A DNA stretch of 6,785 bases from Nitrospinota bacterium. Its GTDB lineage: Bacteria; Nitrospinota_A; JADGAW01. The position numbers and the translations under genes are program-made. The stretch covers positions 1-6,785 of the forward strand of contig JADGAW010000118.1 of the NCBI GenBank assembly GCA_015231815.1, written 5' to 3'. This document shows positions 1-5,150 of this stretch, one piece after another. Each line of letters begins with the position of its first letter. Within the stretch, counting starts at the first letter, position 1. Under the pieces are notes generated by a model. The model saw nothing but the letters and a program-made list of their open reading frames with translations. It ran no database searches and was not told where the DNA came from.

Positions 1-64
1 CACTTAAGTGGTCTCTTGACTCTTCCATAAACTCATCAAAAAAGTCTGCAAATTCACTACTCAT
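1..64 (-). CDS. N-terminus of a probable CheA/Hpt-type phosphotransfer protein (3' part outside window)
   Basis: An open frame starts at an ATG read from 64 to 62 and runs off the left edge after 21 codons. The visible residues include EFADFFDEFMEESRDHLS. The pattern F-x-(D/E)-E-(F/S)-x-x-E-(S/A)-R-(D/E)-H-L is typical of the first helix of Hpt domains at the N-terminus of CheA-like chemotaxis kinases, which transfer phosphate from a histidine to response regulators. The phospho-accepting histidine would lie about 25 residues further on, outside the window, so the activity cannot be confirmed. No strong ribosome binding site precedes the ATG. The gene diverges from the response regulator-phosphatase at 305, an arrangement that fits a signalling pair. 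It could also be a hybrid kinase or a stand-alone Hpt protein. The frame is short, so the call rests on the motif alone. Confidence 0.55.
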   Translation of the reverse strand, partial: MSSEFADFFDEFMEESRDHLS

Positions 65-182
65 CTTTTGCTTGGTTATCAGGGGAATAAATTTGAATCA
101 AAAAGAAAAATCTTTTACTATAGACTGACTTATAAAGCCTAACGTTACCATTCAATTAAACAGCTTTGTATTATATTAAACT

Positions 183-286
183 TTTTACTTTTTTTATTTA
201 AAAATAGCGATAAAGTTTTCTCAATTGTTTTTTACTTTCTTCATTAAAAGCATTATGATAGAAAAACTCTTAAGACCTTTTACTTT
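183..286 (+). repeat. Three spaced copies of TTTTACTTT upstream of the response regulator
   Basis: The 9-base string TTTTACTTT begins at 183, 230 and 278, so the copies are 47 and 48 bases apart. A shorter TTTTACT begins at 113. All lie in the 240-base spacer between the two divergent signalling genes. Such strings are easy to get by chance in T-rich DNA, but the even spacing, about four and a half helical turns, is worth recording. No function is known. Confidence 0.25.
231..259 (+). promoter_or_regulatory. Candidate sigma70-type promoter for the response regulator-phosphatase gene
   Basis: TTTACT (231-236) matches 4 of 6 bases of the -35 consensus. It stands 17 bases before TATGAT (254-259), which matches 5 of 6 bases of the -10 consensus. 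Transcription would begin near 266 and leave a leader of about 40 bases before the ATG at 305. The surrounding DNA is very AT-rich, so chance matches are common. Confidence 0.35.
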
Positions 287-304
287 ACTTAATCTGAGCA
301 GTAT

Positions 305-1459
305 ATGTCTTCCCAAACAGCAAAAACTCTTCTTCTGGTTGATGACAACGCCATCAACCTGAAAATACTGCAACATACGTTAAAAGATACTTCATTTATC
401 TTTATGACTGCTGAAAATGGAGAGGAAGCTTTGGAACAGGTTGCGAAACAAATACCGGATCTTATTCTTCTTGACATTATGATGCCTGTTCTTGACGGGT
501 ACGAGACTTTGGCAAGGTTAAAAGAAGATAAAAAAACAGCACATATTCCTGTTATTTTTATTACCGGATTAAACGATAGTGATTCAAAAGTAAAGGGGTT
601 AACTGCCGGAGCAAATGATTTTGTATCAAAGCCTTTTAACGCCTCTGAGCTTCTGGCACGGGTAAACACTCAACTCAGACTTAAAGAGCTTCTTGAACAA
701 ACAAAGCAACAAAATGAAGCAATTCTTAACGATTTACGTTCAGCAAAGAAAATCCAGAATGCTCTTTTGCCTGAGGTTTTTCCTCAATCAAAAAAAGTTT
801 CCTTTGCTGCGATATATAGTCCCTGCACTCAGGTGGGAGGTGACCTTTATGATGTTTTTAGAATTAACGACCACCTTCTTGGGATGTATATATGTGATGT
901 TTGCGGACACGGTGTTTCGGCAGCAATGATTACGGTATTCATGAAGCAGGCAATTCAAACTTATATTACGCAAAAAGATACGTCACAAGGACTTTCCCCC
1001 GGAGAACTGCTCATGCATATCAACAAAAACTTTATCAAAGGTGAATTTCATGGTTTTCATGCCACAATATTTTTTATGGTTATTAATGAAGAAACTAATG
1101 AGTTGAAATACTCAAGTTGTGGACATGAACGTCTTTACATTTCAGGTAGCAATGGAGGTATCAGAGAAATTGGCAAGAACTCACTGGCTATTGGATGGGA
1201 TGAAGATGCACAATTCATGGATTGTAGTGAGACCCTTAAGGTCGATGATAGAATAACACTCTACACCGATGGAATTATTGAATCAATGAACAGTCAAGAG
1301 GAGCAGTGGGGAAAAACCCGTCTTACCGACTATATTAAAAAACATCATGACCTTCCCCTCAAAGAATATGTAAGCACCCTTCTTGAAGAGGTGGAAAACT
1401 TTACAGGAAAGAAAGAACAGGATGATGATATTGCTATTCTAGCGGTGGGTTTAAGGTAA
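305..1459 (+). CDS. Response regulator with SpoIIE/RsbU-type PP2C serine/threonine phosphatase output
   Basis: This 384-residue cytoplasmic protein joins two domains. Residues 7-125 form a receiver domain with the acidic pair D13/D14, phospho-acceptor D57 in LLDIMMP, T87 and K109 in SKPF. Residues 122-158 are a charged helix, probably a coiled-coil signalling linker that dimerises. Residues 165-384 are a metal-dependent PP2C phosphatase of the SpoIIE/RsbU class, with the metal-ligand segments VGGDLYD (D180), DVCGHG (D198), LYTDGIIES (D322) and EQDDDIAIL (D374/D375). In this family, phosphorylation of the receiver usually switches dephosphorylation of an STAS-type anti-sigma antagonist, but no such partner is encoded here. 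The usual AGHxPP loop reads CGHERL (272-277), which is unusual. The start has only a weak GAG site at 296-298. The BFN gene follows after 21 bases and is probably co-transcribed. The divergent Hpt-like gene could supply the phosphate (inference). Confidence 0.93.
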   Translation: MSSQTAKTLLLVDDNAINLKILQHTLKDTSFIFMTAENGEEALEQVAKQIPDLILLDIMMPVLDGYETLARLKEDKKTAHIPVIFITGLNDSDSKVKGLTAGANDFVSKPFNASELLARVNTQLRLKELLEQTKQQNEAILNDLRSAKKIQNALLPEVFPQSKKVSFAAIYSPCTQVGGDLYDVFRINDHLLGMYICDVCGHGVSAAMITVFMKQAIQTYITQKDTSQGLSPGELLMHINKNFIKGEFHGFHATIFFMVINEETNELKYSSCGHERLYISGSNGGIREIGKNSLAIGWDEDAQFMDCSETLKVDDRITLYTDGIIESMNSQEEQWGKTRLTDYIKKHHDLPLKEYVSTLLEEVENFTGKKEQDDDIAILAVGLR

Positions 1460-1480
1460 CCCTTCATTGAGGAGAATAAG

Positions 1481-1999
1481 ATGGAAGAAAAGTTAATAGA
1501 AGTTATTGTTCACGGAGTGGTAGTTGACGCTATTTCAAACTCCACAATACTCTTACTTACAGACCATGACAAGGAAAAACTGCTTCCAATCTGGATAGGA
1601 ACCTTTGAAGCAATTTCGATTTCTCAGGCGTTGGAGAAGCAAATACCGGAACGACCTTTAACTCATGACCTTATAACAAATATTCTTAGCGATACCGGAC
1701 TTACCCTCAACAAAGTGGTAATTTTTTCCATAAAAAACAACACCTATCATTCATATTTATCTTTACAAACGAAAGACGAGAGAATTATCCGTATTGATTC
1801 ACGACCTTCTGATGCTGTTGCTGTTGCCTTAAGAACAAATTCCCCTATTTATGTTTCAAATGAAGTTTATAGCGTTTCTACAAACTTTAAAGATGCCTTG
1901 GGAAAAGGAGCTGACGATTTGAAAAATGGTGCAGGAAAAGGAATTGAGACAGATCAGCTAAAGGATTGGCTCAACGATATTAAACCGAGTGATTTTTAA
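1481..1999 (+). CDS. BFN-family (DUF151) bifunctional nuclease
   Basis: This 172-residue soluble protein has the BFN/DUF151 fold across residues 5-135. Recognisable signatures are LPIWIGTFEAISI (35-47), RPLTHDL (58-64) and DSRPSDAVAVALRTNSPIYV (106-125). The tail ends in WLNDIKPSDF, resembling the L-x-P-(E/S)-D-F end seen in many bacterial members. A plant member of the family has been shown to cut DNA and RNA. The bacterial substrates are not settled, so the nuclease activity is family knowledge and not shown here. Length is normal. A strong Shine-Dalgarno GAGGAG (1469-1474) lies 6 bases before the ATG, which fixes the start. The gene follows the response regulator-phosphatase by 21 bases, so the two probably share a transcript. 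Its last 20 bases overlap the end of the convergent methyltransferase gene. Confidence 0.9.
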   Translation: MEEKLIEVIVHGVVVDAISNSTILLLTDHDKEKLLPIWIGTFEAISISQALEKQIPERPLTHDLITNILSDTGLTLNKVVIFSIKNNTYHSYLSLQTKDERIIRIDSRPSDAVAVALRTNSPIYVSNEVYSVSTNFKDALGKGADDLKNGAGKGIETDQLKDWLNDIKPSDF

Positions 2000-3380
2000 C
2001 CTCTTTTGCCTCACTGACCTCATCGTTTCCTCTTTCCAGAAAAACAATCGTTTCAATGTGTGAAGTTTGCGGAAAGAAGTCAACAGGTTTTACTTTTTTC
2101 AGAAAATAAAGGCCTCCATCACATAGCACCTTTAAGTCACGGGCAAGACTAACAGGATTACAACTGACATAAACGATTTTCTTTGCCTTTATGTCCCTAA
2201 GATTTTTAAGTACAGCTTTGCTATTACCTCTTCTGGGTGGATCAAGCAAAATTATATCCGGAGTAAAATTCTCTTTATCAAAAATGTTTTCTACGTTTCC
2301 CGATAAAAAACGTACATTCTTAATCGCATTATTCTCAGCATTTTTTTGAGCAAGTTTTACTGAATCTGAATGATTTTCAATACCAATAACTTCTCTCACC
2401 TGTTGGGCAATAGGCAAAGTAAACGTTCCAATACCACAATAAAGGTCAAGTACTTTTTCTTTACCCGATAGCATTAACTCTTTTTCAATATATTGATAGA
2501 GCAACTCTGCTGCCTTGGTATTTACCTGAAAAAAAGTGGAAGAACCAACAATGAGATCAAGGTTCATAAATCTTTCCTTGATAAAAGGTTCACCGGCAAT
2601 ACAACGGGTTTCTTTACCCATATTAACGTTACCCTTTGTTGGATTTATATTAAGACAAACTCCTCTTACATTGGGAAATTCCTTCATCCAAGCCTTTGAT
2701 TGATCATCAAGAGCAGTCAGGTTCTCCGATGCACTTATTAAAGTAATTAATATTCCCCCTGTATTTTTTCCAATTCTGAGAGAGAGGTTTCTGATTTCCC
2801 CTGTACATTTTTTTTCATCATAGATGCTCCACCCTCTCAAGATAATATCTTCCTTTATTTTTTTGAGGAGTGGGTCAAGTCTTGAATCCTGAACCGGACA
2901 CTGATTAATATTTACGATGCGATGGCTACCCTTGCGGTAGAAGCCAGACCTAACCTTACCATCGGAGGAAAATTCAAAAGGACAGGTGGATTTATTACGG
3001 TAACCAACCACTTCAGGTGAAGGCAGAATATCTTCCAGAGGAGGATTTTCAAAACCGCCCGTTTCTTTTAAGGTCTGAAGAACCTGTTCTTTCTTTTCCT
3101 GCAGTTGATAATCGTATTTCACATGAAGCCACTGACAACCACCACATTTGTCGGCTACAATACATACGGGTTTGATGAAATAAGGGGAGCTTTCCAAAAC
3201 CTTTAAGGGTTTTGCCACACCATACTCTTTCTTAACGGTAACAAGTCGAATATCGACAACATCTCCTGTCACACTTCCCGGGACAAAAACCTTACGCCCT
3301 TCGATAAGACCAATTCCTTCTCCATTGTTACTAAGACCTTTAATTTCAATAGTTCCCCTGTTTCCCTGCATGTATTCCAT
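1980..3380 (-). CDS. rlmD: 23S rRNA (uracil-5-)-methyltransferase, RlmD/RumA family
   Basis: The 466-residue enzyme transfers a methyl group from S-adenosylmethionine to C5 of a uridine in 23S rRNA (U1939 in E. coli RlmD). Residues 5-62 form a TRAM RNA-binding domain. C73, C79, C82 and C161 make a C-x5-C-x2-C...C pattern that binds a [4Fe-4S] cluster, with the same spacing as E. coli RlmD. The methyltransferase domain shows FFQVN (283-287), the SAM loop LDLYCGIGTF (311-320), DPPRRG (380-385), nucleophile C407 in SCNP, and E443 in HIET as the probable catalytic base. All key residues are present. The start is backed by AAAGG (3390-3386, minus) 5 bases before the ATG; the second ATG, at residue 4, is worse placed. 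Site preference between U1939 and U747 (RlmC or RlmCD type) cannot be decided from sequence. The charged 18-residue tail after the catalytic core overlaps the convergent BFN gene. Confidence 0.93.
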   Translation of the reverse strand: MEYMQGNRGTIEIKGLSNNGEGIGLIEGRKVFVPGSVTGDVVDIRLVTVKKEYGVAKPLKVLESSPYFIKPVCIVADKCGGCQWLHVKYDYQLQEKKEQVLQTLKETGGFENPPLEDILPSPEVVGYRNKSTCPFEFSSDGKVRSGFYRKGSHRIVNINQCPVQDSRLDPLLKKIKEDIILRGWSIYDEKKCTGEIRNLSLRIGKNTGGILITLISASENLTALDDQSKAWMKEFPNVRGVCLNINPTKGNVNMGKETRCIAGEPFIKERFMNLDLIVGSSTFFQVNTKAAELLYQYIEKELMLSGKEKVLDLYCGIGTFTLPIAQQVREVIGIENHSDSVKLAQKNAENNAIKNVRFLSGNVENIFDKENFTPDIILLDPPRRGNSKAVLKNLRDIKAKKIVYVSCNPVSLARDLKVLCDGGLYFLKKVKPVDFFPQTSHIETIVFLERGNDEVSEAKEVKNHSV

Positions 3381-3414
3381 TGTTACCTTTTAGAAGAGGT
3401 TAGGTTGGGGAGAT

Positions 3415-3424
3415 GACAATTGTC
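3415..3424. promoter_or_regulatory. Perfect palindrome GACAATTGTC, possible operator
   Basis: GACAATTGTC is a perfect 10-base inverted repeat 35 bases upstream of the methyltransferase start codon, where a dimeric regulator could bind. One further pair on each side is mismatched, and ATG/CAT flanks nearly extend it. No regulator is identified, and short AT-rich palindromes arise by chance. Confidence 0.18.
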
Positions 3425-3591
3425 CATAAATAGATTGGTTGTATGGTAGTTCATATTATTTTGGTATCTTATCAGAAAGAGCTACGTTACAACGAAATGC
3501 TTTATGTCAATAAAAACAGTTCACAGGTTTTTTGAAGATATTAAGAGTACTGAAAAACAGAGTTAGAATCTGGTAATTTGAACTCATTCTC

Positions 3592-3618
3592 AGAAACGGC
3601 TTTGAGGCAGCCGTTTCT
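3592..3618 (+). terminator. Orphan stem-loop, possible rho-independent terminator or RNA 3' end
   Basis: AGAAACGGCT (3592-3601) pairs perfectly with AGCCGTTTCT (3609-3618) around a 7-base loop. On the plus strand the 3' side runs into a T-rich stretch (TTTCTTTC), the look of a weak intrinsic terminator. The minus strand has no T-run after the stem. There is no recognised plus-strand gene upstream, so if it terminates anything, that would be a small RNA or short leader transcript starting between about 3420 and 3590. It could instead be a structured element in the transporter leader. Confidence 0.35.
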
Positions 3619-3745
3619 TTCGAGGTCAACGAAACAGCACCTTCTCCTCTTGTTGAAGTCGCTGTTCAGTTGAAATCCGTTCAATACTTGTCCTGTAAAT
3701 AACCTCAAGTGTTAATTCGTTTTTATCTCTCATATGGATGACTGT

Positions 3746-3775
3746 TTGTCAAGGAAAGAAGCTGGAGACAATAAA
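3746..3775 (+). promoter_or_regulatory. Candidate promoter for the EamA transporter
   Basis: TTGTCA (3746-3751) matches 5 of 6 bases of the -35 consensus. It is 18 bases before AATAAA (3770-3775), which matches 4 of 6 bases of the -10 consensus. The leader to the TTG start would be about 45-50 bases. It lies in the right place, downstream of the orphan hairpin, but the -10 is poor. Confidence 0.25.
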
Positions 3776-3817
3776 AAACCCGTTATCTGATAAAGTACTT
3801 TTTTTATCTCATTTAAC

Positions 3818-3823
3818 AGAGGA
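3818..3823 (+). promoter_or_regulatory. Ribosome binding site that fixes the TTG start of the transporter
   Basis: AGAGGA at 3818-3823 lies 6 bases before a TTG codon at 3830. The frame has no ATG before residue 52, which already lies inside the second membrane segment. This site therefore decides for TTG as the start. Confidence 0.65.
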
Positions 3824-3829
3824 ATTCGT

Positions 3830-4747
3830 TTGAATACCGCCAGAAAATTTCTTGATAACAACGAACTTGTTGGTTTTTTTCTTGCTTTCTTTGCCGCTAT
3901 TGCTTTCTCTTCAAAAGCAATATTCGTTAAAATTTCCTATACCTACGGTGTTGATACCATTACACTTCTGACTATTCGAATGGCGTTTTCTCTTCCTTTT
4001 TTCCTTGTGATACTTTTTATGGAAGAAAAAAAGGCTAAGGAAACCCTTAGGGGCCGGAAACTGTTGACCATTATTGGTCTGGGTTTACTGGGTTATTATC
4101 TTTCAAGCTTATTTGATTTTCTTGGACTGATGTATATTTCCGCTGGACTTGAACGTTTAATTCTCTTCTTATACCCAACAATGACCGTAATTCTGTCGGT
4201 TTTTATATTAAAGGAGAAATTGGAAAAAAGAATGATTTTCGCCCTCCTTCTTGGATATATTGGGATTACGTTGGCAATTCAACATGAATTAAATGTTGTC
4301 GGGGAGAATGTACTCTTAGGCTCGTTACTGGTATTTGCCGCTACATTAACATTCTCTGTTTATCTTGTAGGAAGTGGTGGAATCATCCCCAAGGTTGGGT
4401 CAAAACGTTTTACCGTCTATGCCATGATTACTTCATGTCTGGCGGTATTTATACATTTTTTTGCCACACGGGAAATTTCTGTTTTAGTTCAGCCTTCCCC
4501 AGTTTATATCTATGGATTTGTCATGGCGTTTTTTTCTACGGTTATACCCTCTTTTTTTCTTGCGGCAGCAATTCAAAAAATAGGAGCTTCAAGAACATCA
4601 ATAATTGGCTCGATTGGTCCTGTCTCAACTATAGCCTTAGCGGCAATATTTCTGGCAGAGCCTATTTCAGCAATACAGATTTTTGGTGGTGCCTGCGTAA
4701 TCTTTGGTGTATTAATGCTAAAAAAAGAGAAGACTAAAAAACAGTGA
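3830..4747 (+). CDS. EamA/DMT-superfamily permease
   Basis: This 305-residue inner-membrane protein consists of two EamA repeats with about ten membrane helices, roughly at residues 13-33, 41-63, 78-97, 104-126, 133-150, 160-180, 194-212, 226-246, 253-274 and 279-297. Each repeat ends with the family's typical acidic turn after its fourth or ninth helix: LKEKLEK (127-133) and LAEPIS (275-280). The C-terminus, KKEKTKKQ, is positively charged and expected in the cytoplasm. Family members export or import metabolites such as amino acids, nucleosides or sugars. The substrate cannot be read from sequence. The start is TTG, supported by AGAGGA at 3818-3823. Length is normal for the family. The gene stands alone, with a tRNA promoter beginning about 30 bases after its stop, and no clear terminator separates them. 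Confidence 0.9.
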   Translation: MNTARKFLDNNELVGFFLAFFAAIAFSSKAIFVKISYTYGVDTITLLTIRMAFSLPFFLVILFMEEKKAKETLRGRKLLTIIGLGLLGYYLSSLFDFLGLMYISAGLERLILFLYPTMTVILSVFILKEKLEKRMIFALLLGYIGITLAIQHELNVVGENVLLGSLLVFAATLTFSVYLVGSGGIIPKVGSKRFTVYAMITSCLAVFIHFFATREISVLVQPSPVYIYGFVMAFFSTVIPSFFLAAAIQKIGASRTSIIGSIGPVSTIALAAIFLAEPISAIQIFGGACVIFGVLMLKKEKTKKQ

Positions 4748-4776
4748 CGATCATAATTGATAGAACAATCTGGCAG

Positions 4777-4782
4777 TATAAT
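4777..4782 (+). promoter_or_regulatory. Perfect -10 box for the tRNA-Pro gene
   Basis: TATAAT (4777-4782) matches the -10 consensus exactly and lies 10 bases before the mature tRNA 5' end at 4793, suggesting a very short 5' leader. The best -35 candidate, TTGATA (4757-4762), is only 14 bases upstream, shorter than the usual 16-18. The -35 may therefore be weak or differently placed. Confidence 0.5.
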
Positions 4783-4792
4783 AAAAATGTGT

Positions 4793-4869
4793 CGGAATGT
4801 AGCGCAGTCTGGTAGCGTACTAAGTTCGGGACTTAGGGGTCGGAGGTTCAAATCCTCTCATTCCGACCA
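4793..4869 (+). tRNA. tRNA-Pro, anticodon CGG
   Basis: The 77-base sequence folds as a full cloverleaf. The acceptor stem pairs CGGAATG (4793-4799) with CATTCCG (4859-4865), followed by discriminator A and an encoded CCA (4867-4869). The D-arm is GCGC/GCGT with a G-U pair. The anticodon stem CTAAG/CTTAG encloses loop TTCGGGA, giving anticodon CGG (4827-4829), which reads the proline codon CCG. G follows the anticodon, as expected for proline tRNAs (m1G37). The T-arm GGAGG/CCTCT encloses TTCAAAT. The C1-G72 first pair and A73 also fit bacterial tRNA-Pro. No hairpin terminator follows, only a T-rich spacer. Confidence 0.97.
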
Positions 4870-4935
4870 TTTCCAAACTACGTTTTAACTTTAACCTTTT
4901 AGCTTTTAAACTTTACAACTTTTTAACCTTGTTAA
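4870..4935 (+). other. T-rich spacer with repeated TTAACC-type strings
   Basis: The 66 bases between the tRNA and the zinc-protein gene carry several T-runs and the near-repeated strings AACTTTAACC, AGCTTTTAAAC and AACTTTTTAACC. There is no purine-rich Shine-Dalgarno site in front of the ATG at 4936. The T-runs could help end the tRNA transcript, but there is no stem-loop. The same TTAACC-CTTTT string recurs after the zinc-protein gene at 5140-5150. Confidence 0.3.
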
Positions 4936-5118
4936 ATGAAATGTGATATTTGTGAAAAACCAATAGTGGAAGAAAGGCAGTGTGAGCTTTGTGGAACTAT
5001 TGTCTGCGAGCAACATTTTTCCTTCAATGATGAAATCCTCACCTGCGACTATTGTATGGGAAAAATCAGAAAGAATATTAACCGGGATTATGGAGATTTT
5101 GCCGGAACAGGTGAATAA
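4936..5118 (+). CDS. Small AN1-like/treble-clef zinc-binding protein, function unknown
   Basis: The 60-residue protein has eight evenly paired metal ligands: C3-x2-C6, C16-x2-C19, C24-x2-H27 and C37-x2-C40, enough for two zinc ions. The stretch C-x2-C-x9-C-x2-C-x4-C-x2-H closely follows the start of AN1-type zinc fingers, known mainly from eukaryotes and archaea, but the final AN1 H-x-C ligands are replaced by C-x2-C. A FYVE/RING-like cross-braced fold is another possibility. Residues 41-60 are a charged tail. There is no signal peptide or membrane segment, so it should be cytoplasmic, perhaps binding protein or nucleic acid (inference). The start must be this ATG because a stop codon sits directly before it in frame. 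No Shine-Dalgarno site is visible, so initiation may be leaderless or weak. It lies 66 bases after tRNA-Pro and may be read through from it. The ordered cysteines argue that it is a real gene. Confidence 0.75.
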   Translation: MKCDICEKPIVEERQCELCGTIVCEQHFSFNDEILTCDYCMGKIRKNINRDYGDFAGTGE

Positions 5119-5125
5119 AGTGTGA

Positions 5126-5150
5126 GGTTAAAAATATTCTTAACCCTTTT
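5126..5150 (+). terminator. Short hairpin between convergent genes, weak terminator candidate
   Basis: GGTTAA (5126-5131) pairs with TTAACC (5140-5145) across an 8-base AT loop, followed by CTTTT. It sits just after the zinc-protein stop and overlaps the stop codon of the convergent ketopantoate reductase. The stem is short and AT-rich. Termination on the plus strand is plausible; on the minus strand there is no T-run after the stem. Confidence 0.35.

Larger units (their letters stand above)
3381..3829. other. 449-base divergent intergenic stretch without a convincing gene
   Basis: This gap separates the start of the minus-strand methyltransferase from the start of the plus-strand transporter, so it must hold both promoters. 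It contains a 10-base palindrome (3415-3424), a perfect 10-bp hairpin (3592-3618), a candidate transporter promoter (3746-3775), and an imperfect direct repeat of GTTGAA-TC-G-TTCA (3652-3667 and 3669-3683). Two tiny frames exist, 3504-3566 plus (20 codons) and 3626-3733 minus (35 codons). Neither has a clear ribosome binding site. The segment around 3590-3680 looks richer in G and C than its flanks, which could mean a structured RNA or the remnant of a lost gene. I recognise no known RNA family. Confidence 0.5.

Noticed and set aside
129..175. Minus-strand promoter boxes for the left-edge gene (TATAAT at 175-170, TATAAG at 134-129)
   Set aside because: The first has no usable -35 at the right distance and the second has only a 15-base spacer to TTGAAT; in such AT-rich DNA these are weak.
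289..669. 126-codon minus-strand open frame opposite the receiver domain
   Set aside because: It is antisense to clear receiver-domain coding sequence with all active-site residues and has no protein-like motif of its own.
3505..3510. TTGACA on the minus strand as the -35 box of the methyltransferase promoter
   Set aside because: No acceptable -10 sequence lies 16-18 bases downstream, so the exact -35 match alone is not supported.
3504..3566. Plus-strand frame of 20 codons (MSIKTVHRFFEDIKSTEKQS), faintly like the start of an ISAs1-type transposase
   Set aside because: Too short, no ribosome binding site, no catalytic residues or terminal repeats nearby; the resemblance is not enough to claim an insertion sequence remnant.
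3626..3733. Minus-strand frame of 35 codons starting at an ATG in the intergenic gap
   Set aside because: No ribosome binding site, no recognisable motif, and it overlaps an open plus-strand segment and lies next to the hairpin; chance is the simpler explanation.
4793..4869. Phage or island attachment site at the tRNA gene
   Set aside because: No integrase gene and no repeat of the tRNA 3' end is present in the window.
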